A DNA stretch of 47,362 bases from Deltaproteobacteria bacterium SG8_13 (GTDB lineage Bacteria > Desulfobacterota > Desulfobacteria > Desulfobacterales > SG8-13): assembly GCA_001303025.1 (NCBI GenBank), contig LJNK01000021.1:1-47362 (forward strand), in the 5' to 3' direction. Shown in pieces: positions 19,234 through 29,933 of this stretch. Under the pieces are notes generated by a model that worked only from the letters and a program-made list of their open reading frames with translations, was not told the DNA's origin and did no database searches. A program made the position numbers and the translations under genes. How positions within the stretch are numbered: position 1 is the first letter of the stretch; the number at the start of each line of letters is the position of its first letter.

Positions 19234-20478
19234 TCAGCTCGCCGGGGAGCGCTCTCTCCCGTATTGACCGGCCTTTTCGATAATAAACTCCTTCCATCCC
19301 GGGTCGTCGAACGCGTCGGCGATGGTGAAAATGTCCTTGTCCCCGCGACCGGACTGGTTGATCAAAATGATCGCATCCCTGGATAGCGCCGGAGCTTCCT
19401 TGAAGGCTTGGGCAAATGCATGGGCCGATTCCAATGCCGGGATGAGGCCTTCCTTGCGGATCGTTAGCGAGGCCGCTTCCACCACCTCGTCGTCGGTGAC
19501 GGCTTCAAACCGGGCTTTTCCGGTTTCTTTAAACCCTGCAAGGATCGGCGACACGCCGACGTAGTCCAGCCCGGCGGCAATACTGTGGGTCTCTTTCATC
19601 TGGCCGTCTTGGTCTTGCAAAAAGAAAGTTTTATAGCCCTGGGCCACGCCGACACTGGCGTCTGCGGCGCATAGACGGGATGCATGTTGTCCGCTGTCCA
19701 GGCCCCTGCCGGCGGCTTCTACGCCCACCAGCTCGGTGGCCTCATCGGCAAAACCGCTGAAGATGCCCATGGCGTTGGAGCCGCCGCCGACACAGGCATA
19801 CACGCGATCCGGCAGCCGGTTCTCCGCTCTCATCACCTGTTGGCGGGCTTCCTTGCCGATGATCGACTGGAAATAGGTCACCATTTCCGGGAAGGGATGG
19901 GGCCCGCACGCCGTGCCCAGCACATAATGGGTGGTGTCCATGTTGGAAACCCAGTCCCGAAAGGCTTCGTTGATCGCATCTTTCAGTATGCGGGTGCCGT
20001 CCCGCACCGGCACGACATCGGCTCCCAGGCGCTGCATCCAGAATACGTTGGGCCGCTGCCGGTGCACGTCGACTTCGCCCATGTATATGGTGCAGCGAAA
20101 GCCGAAGCGGGCCGCCATGGTGGCAGTCGCCACCCCATGCTGGCCGGCGCCGGTTTCTGCAATCACGCGGGTCTTGCCCATCCGGCGGACCAGCAGGCCC
20201 TGCCCCATGACGTTGTTGGCCTTGTGGGCGCCGGTGTGGTTGAGGTCTTCCCGCTTGATGTATATTCTGGCTCCACCGAAGTGTCGGGTCAGGTTTTCGG
20301 CAAAGGTGAGCGGTGTCGGGCGACACGAGTAGGACGCCATGATGTTTTCATAGGTCTGCCAGAATTCGGGGTCATTTCTTGCCTGCCGAAAAACAGCATC
20401 GAGCTGGTCGAATGTGGCCACCAGGATTTCCGGCAGGAAGGCCCCTCCGAATCCATTGTGGTATCCGCGATCATCCAT
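19234..20478 (-). CDS. trpB: Tryptophan synthase beta chain
   Basis: PLP enzyme that joins indole and serine to give tryptophan. The 414-residue protein is of the common TrpB1 type. The PLP lysine is K86 in LNHTGAHKANN, the active-site acid lies in AETGAGQHGVATA, and the phosphate-binding loop is VGGGSNAMGIF. The ATG at 20478 has GGAGG eight bases upstream, and that site lies within the end of the preceding GntR gene. The stop of that gene overlaps this start region by eight bases, so the two are probably translationally coupled. The trpEGDCF genes are not in the window. Confidence 0.96.
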   Translation of the reverse strand: MDDRGYHNGFGGAFLPEILVATFDQLDAVFRQARNDPEFWQTYENIMASYSCRPTPLTFAENLTRHFGGARIYIKREDLNHTGAHKANNVMGQGLLVRRMGKTRVIAETGAGQHGVATATMAARFGFRCTIYMGEVDVHRQRPNVFWMQRLGADVVPVRDGTRILKDAINEAFRDWVSNMDTTHYVLGTACGPHPFPEMVTYFQSIIGKEARQQVMRAENRLPDRVYACVGGGSNAMGIFSGFADEATELVGVEAAGRGLDSGQHASRLCAADASVGVAQGYKTFFLQDQDGQMKETHSIAAGLDYVGVSPILAGFKETGKARFEAVTDDEVVEAASLTIRKEGLIPALESAHAFAQAFKEAPALSRDAIILINQSGRGDKDIFTIADAFDDPGWKEFIIEKAGQYGRERSPAS

Positions 20479-21202
20479 CAACGGTTCCTCCAATGGTTTG
20501 AGAAAATACATAGCGGTCCGTGCGGCAGAACAGCTCCGCATAAAACGCCCGCGCTGCCTTGGGGAAGTCGAGATAACGCTCCACCATCAAAACGGTTGCG
20601 GAAGGCTCAACCTCCAGCGCGGCTGCGATGCGGATGTCCGGGTAGCCGATTCTGAAGTTCTGTTTTCCCTGCACGGGCCGGCGGTAGTAATGCTCTTCAA
20701 CGATTTCCGAAAGAGATCTGTCCTGTAAATCGATAGCATCGATTCCGCTGAAAATGACGGGATCGAAAAACATGTCCTCCACCAGCACCGGTGCCGTCTC
20801 CACTCGGATCAACCGGGAGAAGCAGTAGGCCTTTTTGCCGGAGAAAGGATTGCCTTCGCTCGGGTCGACCGGTTTGGACTGCATGGGGGACAGCACGTGC
20901 GTGGAGACCGACAGGCCTTCGCGCTGGAAGGAGGCGTGGGTTCCGTCCAGCGAAAAAAGGCCGATCTCCCTGCGCTTTTCGCGCACGTAGGTCCCGGAGC
21001 CGCGCCGACGCTCCAGCCAGCGCCGGCGCACCAGCAGTTCGACCGCCTGGCGTGCCGTGGGTCGACCGATGCGGTAGGTTGCCGCCAGCTGGTGTTCGGA
21101 TGGTATCCGCCCGCCCGGCGGGTACTCACCGGATCGAATCCGGGACAAAATGATTTCCGACAGCTGGTGGTAAAGGGGCAATGGAGAACTCGGGTTCAGC
21201 AT
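20471..21202 (-). CDS. GntR-family regulator with UTRA domain
   Basis: A 243-residue transcription factor of the HutC subgroup. The N-terminal winged helix (about residues 8-75) shows PLYHQLSEIILSRIRSGEY, IPSEHQLAATYRIGRPTARQAV and RRGSGTYV. The UTRA ligand domain follows (YCFSRLIRVETAPVLVEDMF, then LMVERYLDFPKAARAFYAEL). The 3' end overlaps the trpB start. The ATG at 21202 has almost no ribosome binding site; the promoter ahead of it predicts a nearly leaderless mRNA. Placement suggests it controls itself and trpBA, perhaps in response to an indole or aromatic ligand. The ligand is not deducible. Confidence 0.88.
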   Translation of the reverse strand: MLNPSSPLPLYHQLSEIILSRIRSGEYPPGGRIPSEHQLAATYRIGRPTARQAVELLVRRRWLERRRGSGTYVREKRREIGLFSLDGTHASFQREGLSVSTHVLSPMQSKPVDPSEGNPFSGKKAYCFSRLIRVETAPVLVEDMFFDPVIFSGIDAIDLQDRSLSEIVEEHYYRRPVQGKQNFRIGYPDIRIAAALEVEPSATVLMVERYLDFPKAARAFYAELFCRTDRYVFSQTIGGTVDG

Positions 21203-21209
21203 ACACTGT

Positions 21210-21262
21210 CCGATACGTGAAATCGGTAAAGTTGTCAATACAAATTTGTTTGGATCAACCAA
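21210..21262 (-). promoter_or_regulatory. Promoter and operator candidate of the GntR-trpBA unit
   Basis: On the minus strand a perfect -35 TTGACA (21233-21238), a 17-base spacer and a weak -10 TATCGG (21210-21215) place the start of transcription at about 21202-21203, essentially the A of the ATG. Overlapping dyads cover the -35: TTGT-N4-ACAA, the palindrome ACAAATTTGT (21240-21249) and TTGG-N5-CCAA. This arrangement fits self-repression by the GntR protein. Confidence 0.5.
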
Positions 21263-21409
21263 TTGCCCGGCTGACGGCTGAACTGGAGCCCTGTCCGATA
21301 GAAAAAGGCGGATGCCCCATGTTCGAATCTGTGGGCGACCGCCTTCTTTGCATCTTGTGCTTGCGGTGAAACGATCAGGCGAAGAGAGTGGAAAGTGGGC
21401 GATGATCGA

Positions 21410-22006
21410 TTACGCGAGTTTCTTTACAATTTCCGCCACATGTTTTCCCTGGAAGCGCGCCATTCGCAGTTCGATCTCCGAAGGCTGGCGGGAGCCGTCC
21501 GGTGCGGCGATGGTGGCCGCTCCCAGCGGAGAGCCGCCTTTGAGTTCCGAAATATCCATCAGGTCCTGGCAGGCGTATGGCAGGCCTACCACGACCATTC
21601 CATGGTGAAACAGCGTGGTGTGAAACGAGGAGATAGTGGTTTCGTTGCCTCCACCGGTGCCGGTGCTCGTGAAAACGCTCCCGACTTTGCCGACCAGCTT
21701 GCCCTCCATCCACAGGCTGCCGGTCTGGTCCAGAAAGTTCCTCATCTGGGCGGCCATATTGCCGAAGCGGGTCGGTGTCCCGAAGATTACCCCATCATAA
21801 TCTCCGAGTTCACCCGGCTCTGCCACTGGTGCATCCTGATCGAGTTTGGCGCCGGCGTTGCGCGCGACTTCTTCCGACATCAATTCCGGGACTCTTTTCA
21901 GAACCACTTCCACACCGTCGACCTGATTGGCGCCTTCGGCGACATTTTTTGCCATCGTTTCGACGTGTCCATACATCGAATAGTATAGTACAAGGATTTT
22001 GCTCAT
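21410..22006 (-). CDS. wrbA: NAD(P)H:quinone oxidoreductase WrbA
   Basis: FMN-dependent flavodoxin-like quinone reductase of 198 residues, normal length. FMN phosphate loop: [19 protein letters not shown] near residue 7. Further family blocks are [22 protein letters not shown] near residues 75-97, [13 protein letters not shown] near residue 110 and the final [15 protein letters not shown]. It should reduce quinones by two electrons in the cytoplasm, limiting oxidative damage. The ATG at 22006 has AGGAG eight bases upstream; a start at 22054 lies upstream of the predicted transcription start. It is divergent from the QueG-like gene and sits 207 bases before the GntR gene. Confidence 0.95.
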   Translation of the reverse strand: MSKILVLYYSMYGHVETMAKNVAEGANQVDGVEVVLKRVPELMSEEVARNAGAKLDQDAPVAEPGELGDYDGVIFGTPTRFGNMAAQMRNFLDQTGSLWMEGKLVGKVGSVFTSTGTGGGNETTISSFHTTLFHHGMVVVGLPYACQDLMDISELKGGSPLGAATIAAPDGSRQPSEIELRMARFQGKHVAEIVKKLA

Positions 22007-22037
22007 GGTTGTCACTCCTTTCAGTTTTGTTTGTCTC

Positions 22038-22065
22038 AACATAAGTTGACTCATCGATTAGTCAA
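22038..22065 (-). promoter_or_regulatory. wrbA promoter overlapped by a 20-base palindrome
   Basis: On the minus strand -35 TTGACT (22060-22065), a 16-base spacer and -10 TATGTT (22038-22043) lead to wrbA. The segment 22046-22065 is palindromic at 18 of 20 positions, with arms TTGACT and AGTCAA around ATCGAT. It covers the -35 box and spacer, so a bound repressor would block the polymerase. The shape resembles operators of MarR/DUF24-type quinone or redox regulators; that link is inference. Confidence 0.55.
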
Positions 22066-22270
22066 GCCGGGGCGGTGCCGGTGAAGATCCGTTGAAGGCA
22101 GGCGGGGAATCGACCCTGCGCTTTCAGCTGCGCGGCGGAGAACATTCGACAGGCGGCACCCACTGGCGGAAATGCGTCGTGAAAAACCCCGTTGCACCCA
22201 CATGCTGAAATCTGGTAGGGGAAAAAGAAACTCCCGCACGCTGCATTCAACAGATGAGGTTTTGACAACC

Positions 22271-23134
22271 ATGCGCAACACTGTCGCTGAAAACGCTGAA
22301 TGGATAGCATCGATCATTCATCGATATCTGGACGATCCGAAAAAGCATGCCATTGCGCCAAGTCTTTCCGAGCCGGCTTTTGGGGAACCGCTGATCGGTT
22401 TCGGCAACGGCAAAGATCCGGTGTTCCGGCAGCTCAAAAAACTCATTGGCCCATTTTACTGGACTCCCGAGGAGATTTTCCGCCTGACGTTTCCCGGCGA
22501 CAAACATCCTGCAGATCCTTTATCCGTAATTTCCTGGATACTGCCCCAAACCGAGGCGACAAAAAAAGACAGTCGTCGCTGCAAAAAATACCCCAGCCGC
22601 CGCTGGACCTTCGTGCGTCTTCATGGAGAAAATGTCAATGCACGCTTGCGCAAACATTTGACCGATACGCTGAGACGGAAAGGATTTCCGGCAGTGGCGC
22701 CGATGCTTTCTCCCCTGTGGCAGCGCGAGCATTCGCATGCGTTCGGGCTGGCCTCCAGTTGGTCGGAAAGGCACACGGCCTACGCGTGCGGACTGGGCAC
22801 CTTCGGGCTTTCCGACGGTCTGATCACCCCCAAGGGCAAAGCCGTGCGGATCGGATCGGTGGTCGCCCGAATCGAGCTGTCCCCTTCTCCCAGACCCTAC
22901 CGGGATCACAATGCTTACTGCCTGTACCATGCGCGCGGAAAGTGCGGTAAGTGTGTGAAACGCTGTCCGGCCGGTGCGATCTCCTTAAACGGACACGACA
23001 AGGAGAAATGCAAACGATACATTCGTGCGGTCACGGCCCCGTATGCCCGCGCGCGGCAAACAGGCGTCAAGGTCAACAGCTGTGGCCTGTGCCAGACCGG
23101 AGTTCCCTGTGAGTCCGCCATCCCAGTAAAATGA
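22271..23134 (+). CDS. QueG-like 4Fe-4S protein
   Basis: A 287-residue protein related to epoxyqueuosine reductase and its uncharacterised paralogues. The middle has AYACGLGTFGLSDGLITPKG and IGSVVARIELSP, a block shared with QueG. The C-terminus carries a ferredoxin-like cluster motif CGKCVKRCPAGAI and a second cysteine set CGLCQTGVPCE. It lacks the long C-terminal HEAT region of full QueG, so it is better called a double-cluster Fe-S protein than QueG itself. The ATG at 22271 has GAGG at a rather long distance; alternative upstream starts have no better site. Confidence 0.75.
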   Translation: MRNTVAENAEWIASIIHRYLDDPKKHAIAPSLSEPAFGEPLIGFGNGKDPVFRQLKKLIGPFYWTPEEIFRLTFPGDKHPADPLSVISWILPQTEATKKDSRRCKKYPSRRWTFVRLHGENVNARLRKHLTDTLRRKGFPAVAPMLSPLWQREHSHAFGLASSWSERHTAYACGLGTFGLSDGLITPKGKAVRIGSVVARIELSPSPRPYRDHNAYCLYHARGKCGKCVKRCPAGAISLNGHDKEKCKRYIRAVTAPYARARQTGVKVNSCGLCQTGVPCESAIPVK

Positions 23135-23299
23135 AAGCCGCATAGTCATACCAACAAAGCTCTCAGCGGCAATGCGCCGGGAGCAGTGCCTTTTGAACTC
23201 TTTCGGTTTGTGTTACGATGACAAGGTCGTGCAAATGAGCCAATGCGCAGCATCGATGCATTTCCCGAACCTGCCAAAGTGTGGATGAAAGGAGCACGG

Positions 23300-24451
23300 A
23301 TGCCAACCCGGCAGAACGCAGCCGACACCATCTTGCTGGTGGATGACGAGCCGGCCAACCTGCAGGTGCTGATGGAAACCCTTGGCGGGACCGGCTGCAA
23401 GCGCTTGATTGCAAAAAACGGTGAAGCGGCACTTTCCATCGCTCGCAAGGCCCTACCGGAGTTGATTCTGCTCGATATCATGATGCCCGGGATGGACGGA
23501 TTCGAGGTCTGCCGGCGGCTCAAGTCCGATCCGAAGACGGCCGATGTCCCGGTGATTTTTCTTTCCGCGCTATCGGCCACCGAAGACAAAGTGCAGGGAT
23601 TTGCTCTCGGTGCGGTGGATTATGTCACCAAGCCGTTTCAGCCCGAAGAGGTCATCGCGCGGGTGACCACCCACTTGACCATCCATCGGCTGAACCGGGA
23701 AATTCAAAGACGCAAAGAACTGCTCGAGCAGGAACTGAAAATCGTCTCCGAGCTGCAGCGAGTGCTTCTACCGAAAGATCTGCCCGAAATTGGCGGATTG
23801 CAGCTGGCAGTGCATTACGAGACCAGCCGTTACTGCGGTGGGGATTACTATGATTTCGTCGCGTTGCCCGACAATCGCTGGGGTTTTCTGCTGGCCGATG
23901 CCGCCGGGCACGGTGCCCCGGCCGCCGTGGAGATGGCCATGACCTGTGCACTGTTTCGCTCCTGCCCGACGCCTCCCGAGGAACCGGACAGGCTTTTGTC
24001 TTACCTTAACGACAACCTGTGCCAGATTTATGAAGACAGTTTTGTTACGGCCGTATACGCAGTGTTTGACCCCGGTTCGCGACTGATGCACATCGCACGT
24101 GCAGGGCAGCCGCCACCGCTTATTTACCGGGCTTCTGAGAAAACGGCGAAGGAGCTGGCATGCGAAGGGGTCCTGCCCATGGGCATTGCATGCTACGACC
24201 GGATACCCGTGACCCGGACGCAGCTGGAGCCCGGTGACCGCCTGCTGTTTTACACCGACGGAATCTCTGAAAGAACCAATGCGGACGGCGAGCAATACGG
24301 CGAGGCGCGCCTGATCGACCTGCTGCAAATCGAAACCACTTCGACGCCTCAGAAGCGAATCGCGCGCATCATGGAGAACGTGAGTCGGTTCGCCGACGGC
24401 AAGTTGGCCGAAGATGACCAGGCACTGTTGCTACTCACGTTGGGCGGATAA
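23300..24451 (+). CDS. Response regulator with PP2C-type (SpoIIE/RsbU) phosphatase
   Basis: A 383-residue protein. The N-terminal REC domain (about 10-125) has acidic residues VDDEP, phospho-acceptor D59 in LILLDIMMPGMDG and lysine in YVTKPF. A short coiled coil (about 130-160) leads to a PP2C/SpoIIE phosphatase domain with YCGGDYYDFVALP, LADAAGHGAPAA, ARAGQPPPLIYR and LLFYTDGISERTN. Such proteins usually dephosphorylate an anti-sigma antagonist, so a sigma-factor switch may be the output, but no STAS or anti-sigma gene is in the window. The start has AAAGGAG six bases upstream; earlier in-frame ATGs do not. It opens a plus-strand signalling run. Confidence 0.92.
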   Translation: MPTRQNAADTILLVDDEPANLQVLMETLGGTGCKRLIAKNGEAALSIARKALPELILLDIMMPGMDGFEVCRRLKSDPKTADVPVIFLSALSATEDKVQGFALGAVDYVTKPFQPEEVIARVTTHLTIHRLNREIQRRKELLEQELKIVSELQRVLLPKDLPEIGGLQLAVHYETSRYCGGDYYDFVALPDNRWGFLLADAAGHGAPAAVEMAMTCALFRSCPTPPEEPDRLLSYLNDNLCQIYEDSFVTAVYAVFDPGSRLMHIARAGQPPPLIYRASEKTAKELACEGVLPMGIACYDRIPVTRTQLEPGDRLLFYTDGISERTNADGEQYGEARLIDLLQIETTSTPQKRIARIMENVSRFADGKLAEDDQALLLLTLGG

Positions 24452-24525
24452 GGAACCAGATCCGCCGGTTGTGCGTTCAGGATCGGATGCGATTGTACGG
24501 AGAATTCATCTCACAGGATGGAACG

Positions 24526-27500
24526 ATGAAAAAAGCGAAGAGAAACAACCGTATTCTTCCAGTCCTGATATTTTTACTGGTGGCAGCCGGGCTGCGAGCG
24601 AACGCTGTGGCGGAGGAGATCGCTTTGTTTGTTCCCCGCCAGGACCCATTCTGGAAGAAGGCGGTGTTTTTCGCTCAGGACGCTGCCATCGACCTGAACA
24701 TAACCCTGAAGGTTTATTTCGCCGACAGCAATGCCGAACAGATGGTTGCCCAGGTCCAATCGGCTGTGGAGGGAGAAATAGACGGTATTATTTTCCCGGC
24801 CTATCAAAACAGCGGCGAAAGAATTTTGAAAATTGCGGAAGACAGCAGAATCCCGGCAATCATGATCAACTCGGCGTTGTTGTATGCCGATCACTGGCCG
24901 CGGATGAAATATAAGTCCTGGATCGGCAGTGTGCTGCCCGACGACCAGAAGGTTGGTGCGGTACTTATCCAAAAACTCATTCAGGACGCCCGGCAGAGAG
25001 TGTCGCGAAAGGTGAACATTCTCGCTGTCGAGGGCAGTTCCGGAGACGAATCCTCAATTGCCCGCATCCGGGGTTTCAACAATTTTCTACGGCACGAAAC
25101 CGATTTGGCGTCTGTTCAGGTAGTCACCGGCAACTGGGACCGTGAAACCGCCTCTGCGCAGTTTATCTCCTACTACCGGGAGCATACCGATATCGACATC
25201 GTCTGGTGTGCCAATGACCAAATGGCCTTCGGGGTCCTGGATGCGATCCGGGTATTGGGAATCCACAAGAAAATCATCGTTGGCGGTATCGACTGGGATG
25301 CGGGTATCAGCGAGAAGATCCGGCAGGATCTCATGCAGGTAAGTATCGGCGGGCATTTTCTCGACGGTGCCTGGGCCCTTGTGATGATGACCGACTACCT
25401 GCACGGTTTTGATTTCGGCGACGAAGCGCTAACGTTCGAATCGCCGATGGTAAGTATCGACAAAAAGAACCTAAACAGTTTCCTTCCGATTCTCTCCCTC
25501 AGACCGCAGTCCATCGATTTCAGCCGCTACTCGAAGACCTACAATCCGGCTTTGAAACTCTACCGGCTCGACCTGCAGACCATCGCCGAGGGGCTGGCGG
25601 CTGCGACCGGTGTCGTGGAGTTGAACATGGAGGAAAAATCGTGGCTGACCGCCCACAAAGACATCCGCATCGGTGTCGACCCGGCCTGGCCGCCGTTTGA
25701 TTTTGTGGACAATACCGACAGGCATGTCGGCATCGCTTCCGATTATGTGCGTCTGTTGAACAAGCGCCTTGAAGTGAACATGGCCCCGGTGATGGGTCTG
25801 CGCTGGTCCGAGGTCCTGGAGCAGGCCCGATCCGGAGGCATCGACGCCATCCCCTGCATCATCGTCACGCCGGAGCGAACGAAATATTTGCGCTTTACCC
25901 GGCCTTATTTGAGTTTTCCGCTGGTGATCATGACCCGCAAGGACGCACCATTTGTCAGCGGTATCCAGGACTTTGCCGATAACCGGATTGCCGTGGGCAA
26001 GGGACACGCGAGCCAGGAGATGCTCGAGCGCGAATTTCCGGATAAAAAACTGGTTCTCGTCAAAGACATTGACGAGGGACTGCGGTCCCTTTCCGGCGGC
26101 AGCGTGGACGCCTACGTGGACAACCTGGGATCCATCAGCTACGCCACCCAGAAACTCGGATTGGCCAACCTGAAAGTGGCCGCGACAACCCCTTACTCCA
26201 TGGACCTGGCCATGGGGGTCCGCAAAGACTGGCCGCAGTTGGTCGGAATCCTCAACAAGATCCTGCCGGCGATTTCAGAAGCCGAAAAAGCACAGATACA
26301 CAGCCGTTGGATCAACGTGCGCTTCGAGCGGCGGATGGACTGGTCGCTGGTGTGGAAAATCGTGATACCGATATTGGTGTTCGGCGCGACCATCGTGCTG
26401 GTGTTCGTCAACCGCAACCGGGCACTGACCAGAGAGGTCGCCGAGCGCAAGCGAACCGAGGCGGCCCTGAAAGAGAGCCGCACAACCGCCCGGGGATTGC
26501 TGGATGCCACCCGCGAATCTCTGTTTCTGCTCGATTTGATCGGCACCATCGTCGCCGTCAATGAAACGGCCGCCAGACGCTTCGGCAGTAAGCCGGCAGA
26601 GGTCACCGGCAAGAAGATATTCGATTTTCTGCCCGCTGATCTGCGCGATTCGAGAAAGCGCTATTTCGAGCAGGTGGTGCAATCCGGTCAGCCGACCGAC
26701 TTTGAGGACGAAAGCGACGGCAGAATTTTCCAGGCGGTGTTTTATCCGGTCAAAGACAAGGCTGGTTCCATGGCCGGTGTCGCCGTTTTTGCACAGGATA
26801 TCACCGAACGGAAGAAGGCGGAGGATGCCATCAAAAACTCCGAACGGCGCCTGGCGCAGATTATCGACTTTCTGCCCGATCCGACCTGGGTCATCGACAA
26901 CGACGGAACGGTGGTGGCATGGAACCAGGCCCTCGAAAAACTCACCGGCCGCAAGGCCGCTGATATGCTCGGCAAGGGCAACTACGAGTACTCACTGGCC
27001 TTTTACGACCAGCGGCGGCCGGTCCTGATCGATCTGGTGCGCGACTGGAATCCAGAGATCGAAAAAGAATACCTGACCGTCCGAAAGGATGGGGAAAACC
27101 TGCTGTCCGAATCGTTTCACCCCCAGTTCGGAGAGCAAGGAATGTATCTTTCCGGTGTTGCCGGAATCCTGCGGGATGCCACCGGGAGCGTTGCCGGCTC
27201 GATCGAGTCGATTCGCGACATCTCCGAAATCAAGCGCTCCGAGATCGAGCTGAAAAAACTTTCCCGCGCCATCGAACAAAGCCCGACGACGGTGGTGATG
27301 ACCGATCCGACGGGCACAATCGAATACGTCAACCCGAAGTTTTCCGAAATTACCGGCTACAGCAGCGAAGAGGCTGTTGGGGAAAACCCCCGGATTCTGA
27401 ATTCCGGTACCCATCCACCGGAGTATTTCCAGCAGTTGTGGGAAACCATCTCCTCCGGAAAGGAGTGGCGGGGGGAGCTGTGCAACAGGAAGAAAAACGG

Positions 27501-29895
27501 GGAGCTCTATTGGGAATATGCTTCCATATCGCCGATCCGCAACTCGGAAGGAGAGATTACGTATTTTGTGGCAGTCAAGGAAGACATCACGGAACGAAAA
27601 CGGATGGAAGCAGAATTGATTGAAGCCAAAAGGGCGGCCGACGAGGCCAACAAAGCCAAAGGAGATTTTCTGGCCAACATGAGCCATGAAATCCGCACCC
27701 CGATGAATGCGGTCATCGGGATGACGCATCTGGCGCTGAAAACGGACCTGACGAGGAAGCAGCAGGATTATCTGTCCAAGATTCAGACAGCTGCCGATTC
27801 TCTGCTCGGTATTATCAACGACATACTTGATTTTTCGAAAATCGAGGCCGGAAAGCTGGAGATGGAATCAGAGGGGTTCAACCTCGACGATGTGCTAGAC
27901 AATTTGGCGAACCTGGTGACCTTCAAGGCGCAGGAAAAAGAAAATCTGGAGGTGCTGTTTGCCACCGCCGCCGATGTGCCACGCAACCTGGTCGGCGATT
28001 CGTTGCGACTCGGCCAGGTGCTCGTCAACCTGGCAAACAATGCGGTCAAGTTCACCGAGGCTGGTGAAATCGTGGTTACCACCGAGTGCCTGCAGCAAGA
28101 CGCTGACAGCGTGACCCTGAAGTTTGCGGTCAGCGACACCGGGATCGGGCTCACCGAAGATCAACGCAGCCGGCTGTTTCAATCCTTTACCCAGGCCGAC
28201 ACCTCCACCACCCGCAAGTACGGGGGCACCGGCTTGGGCCTGGCGATCTGCAAACGCCTGGTGGAGATGATGAACGGTGAAATCGAGGCAGATAGTGAAC
28301 CGGGCCGCGGCAGCACGTTTAGTTTCACCGCCGTTTTCGAGCTCGGTAAAGAAAAGGCTCCGAAACACCATGCACCGCCGCTGGATCTGCGGGAAATGAA
28401 CGTGCTGGTGGTGGACGACAACGGCACTTCGCGTGAGATTCTGCAGACCATGCTGACTTCGTTTACGTTTGCAGTGGCAGTGGCCGCCTCCGGTGAAGAG
28501 GGTTTGCGATTGCTGGAAAAGGCTGCAAAGACGAATCCCTACGAGTTGGTCATTTTAGACTGGAAGATGCCCGGCATCGACGGCATCGAAACCGCCCGGC
28601 GCATACGATCCCATCCGGATCTGCGGCCGACTCCGGCCATAATCCTCATCACCGCCTATGGGCGAGAGGGGGTCATGCAAAAAGCCGAGCAGGCCGGCCT
28701 GGACGGTTTTTTGCTGAAACCCGTCTCTCCCTCGGTTTTGTTCGACACCATCATGCAGGCATTCGGCAAGGAAGCTCCTGCGGCGCATCGGGCTGCAGTG
28801 GGATTCGATCAGTTGGGTGCGGCGATGGAAAAAATTCGGGGAGCGCAAATCCTGCTGGTGGAAGACAATGAGATTAACCGGCAGGTTGCCCAGGAAATAC
28901 TGGAAAGCGCCGGTCTGAGGGTGACCATGGCCTGCGACGGCAAAGAGGCTGTTGAGGCTATTCACCAAAACCGTTTCGATGCGGTGCTCATGGATGTGCA
29001 GATGCCGGTGATGGACGGATATGCCGCTACCGGCAAGATCCGCAGCGATGAGCGCCACCGCGATCTGCCGGTTATTGCCATGACGGCGCATGCCATGGCC
29101 GGTGACCGGGAAAAGAGCCTGGAGGCCGGAATGAACGATCACGTGACCAAGCCGATCGATCCCCGGGCGCTGTTTGAAACCCTGTTGAAGTGGATCCGCG
29201 CCGATCAGATCTGGCCGCAGACGCAGGCGGCTGGACCGGGTACCCCGGCCGCCGGGCATTCTCCGGATCCCCTGCCGGACGATCTGCCGGGGTTTGATCT
29301 GGCTGACGGCCTGCGGAGACTGCAGGACAACCGGAAGCTGTACGCCAAACTGCTGCGCACGTTCGCAGCCGACTATGCAAACAGGGCCGAGGAAATACGC
29401 GCGGCTGTCGAGCAAAAAGATATGGAGCAGGTTCGCGGCCTGGCACATGCCGTAAAGGGCGTGGCCGGCAATCTTGCCGCCACGGAGGTCCAAAACTCGG
29501 CCGCGGACATCGAGATGCTAGCCAAACAGGCGCTGGACGGGCAAGCCGTCTCCGAGGGGATGTGGGACCGGAGTCTGGCCTGCCTGGAACAGGCCCTTTT
29601 GCCTGCAGTTACGGGGATACAGGCCTGGATTGCTGCCATAGAGCAGCCCGCTGTCGAAACCCCGGATGAATTGCCGGTCGCCCTGCCGGCCGTATGGGCA
29701 CGGCAGACAGCCGCGCGTCTGCGGGAGGCGGCCGAACTCGGCGACGTGTCCGGGCTGGTATCCGCTGCCGGGGAGCTGAAAGCCGATTGTGCGGAATTTG
29801 CACCATATGCTGAAAGGGTTATCGCCCTGGCAGAGGATTTTGATTTCGATGCCGTTATCGAACTGACCGAAAAACTGGCAACCGGCGAGCAGTAG
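24526..29895 (+). CDS. Giant hybrid histidine kinase with two periplasmic binding domains
   Basis: A 1789-residue membrane kinase. In order: a signal segment (about 9-24); a type I sugar-binding-like domain (about 28-345, [32 protein letters not shown]); a type II SBP_bac_3-like domain (about 370-605, [14 protein letters not shown]); a membrane helix (about 608-626); three PAS domains (about 650-1030); HisKA with H1054 in [13 protein letters not shown]; an ATPase domain (about 1150-1275); REC1 with D1345; REC2 with D1490; and an HPt domain with H1641 in [10 protein letters not shown]. This is a complete phosphorelay in one chain. It starts 74 bases after the PP2C gene with AGGATGG upstream. 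Likely receivers are the flanking REC proteins. Confidence 0.94.
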   Translation: MKKAKRNNRILPVLIFLLVAAGLRANAVAEEIALFVPRQDPFWKKAVFFAQDAAIDLNITLKVYFADSNAEQMVAQVQSAVEGEIDGIIFPAYQNSGERILKIAEDSRIPAIMINSALLYADHWPRMKYKSWIGSVLPDDQKVGAVLIQKLIQDARQRVSRKVNILAVEGSSGDESSIARIRGFNNFLRHETDLASVQVVTGNWDRETASAQFISYYREHTDIDIVWCANDQMAFGVLDAIRVLGIHKKIIVGGIDWDAGISEKIRQDLMQVSIGGHFLDGAWALVMMTDYLHGFDFGDEALTFESPMVSIDKKNLNSFLPILSLRPQSIDFSRYSKTYNPALKLYRLDLQTIAEGLAAATGVVELNMEEKSWLTAHKDIRIGVDPAWPPFDFVDNTDRHVGIASDYVRLLNKRLEVNMAPVMGLRWSEVLEQARSGGIDAIPCIIVTPERTKYLRFTRPYLSFPLVIMTRKDAPFVSGIQDFADNRIAVGKGHASQEMLEREFPDKKLVLVKDIDEGLRSLSGGSVDAYVDNLGSISYATQKLGLANLKVAATTPYSMDLAMGVRKDWPQLVGILNKILPAISEAEKAQIHSRWINVRFERRMDWSLVWKIVIPILVFGATIVLVFVNRNRALTREVAERKRTEAALKESRTTARGLLDATRESLFLLDLIGTIVAVNETAARRFGSKPAEVTGKKIFDFLPADLRDSRKRYFEQVVQSGQPTDFEDESDGRIFQAVFYPVKDKAGSMAGVAVFAQDITERKKAEDAIKNSERRLAQIIDFLPDPTWVIDNDGTVVAWNQALEKLTGRKAADMLGKGNYEYSLAFYDQRRPVLIDLVRDWNPEIEKEYLTVRKDGENLLSESFHPQFGEQGMYLSGVAGILRDATGSVAGSIESIRDISEIKRSEIELKKLSRAIEQSPTTVVMTDPTGTIEYVNPKFSEITGYSSEEAVGENPRILNSGTHPPEYFQQLWETISSGKEWRGELCNRKKNGELYWEYASISPIRNSEGEITYFVAVKEDITERKRMEAELIEAKRAADEANKAKGDFLANMSHEIRTPMNAVIGMTHLALKTDLTRKQQDYLSKIQTAADSLLGIINDILDFSKIEAGKLEMESEGFNLDDVLDNLANLVTFKAQEKENLEVLFATAADVPRNLVGDSLRLGQVLVNLANNAVKFTEAGEIVVTTECLQQDADSVTLKFAVSDTGIGLTEDQRSRLFQSFTQADTSTTRKYGGTGLGLAICKRLVEMMNGEIEADSEPGRGSTFSFTAVFELGKEKAPKHHAPPLDLREMNVLVVDDNGTSREILQTMLTSFTFAVAVAASGEEGLRLLEKAAKTNPYELVILDWKMPGIDGIETARRIRSHPDLRPTPAIILITAYGREGVMQKAEQAGLDGFLLKPVSPSVLFDTIMQAFGKEAPAAHRAAVGFDQLGAAMEKIRGAQILLVEDNEINRQVAQEILESAGLRVTMACDGKEAVEAIHQNRFDAVLMDVQMPVMDGYAATGKIRSDERHRDLPVIAMTAHAMAGDREKSLEAGMNDHVTKPIDPRALFETLLKWIRADQIWPQTQAAGPGTPAAGHSPDPLPDDLPGFDLADGLRRLQDNRKLYAKLLRTFAADYANRAEEIRAAVEQKDMEQVRGLAHAVKGVAGNLAATEVQNSAADIEMLAKQALDGQAVSEGMWDRSLACLEQALLPAVTGIQAWIAAIEQPAVETPDELPVALPAVWARQTAARLREAAELGDVSGLVSAAGELKADCAEFAPYAERVIALAEDFDFDAVIELTEKLATGEQ

Positions 29896-29933
29896 GGGAC
29901 CCAATGCAGAAAAACAGGGTAAAGGATCACCAG

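Noticed and set aside
21203..21409. Tryptophan attenuator or leader peptide before the trp unit
   Set aside because: No short frame with tandem Trp codons and no terminator/antiterminator pair; the mRNA is predicted to start at the ATG.
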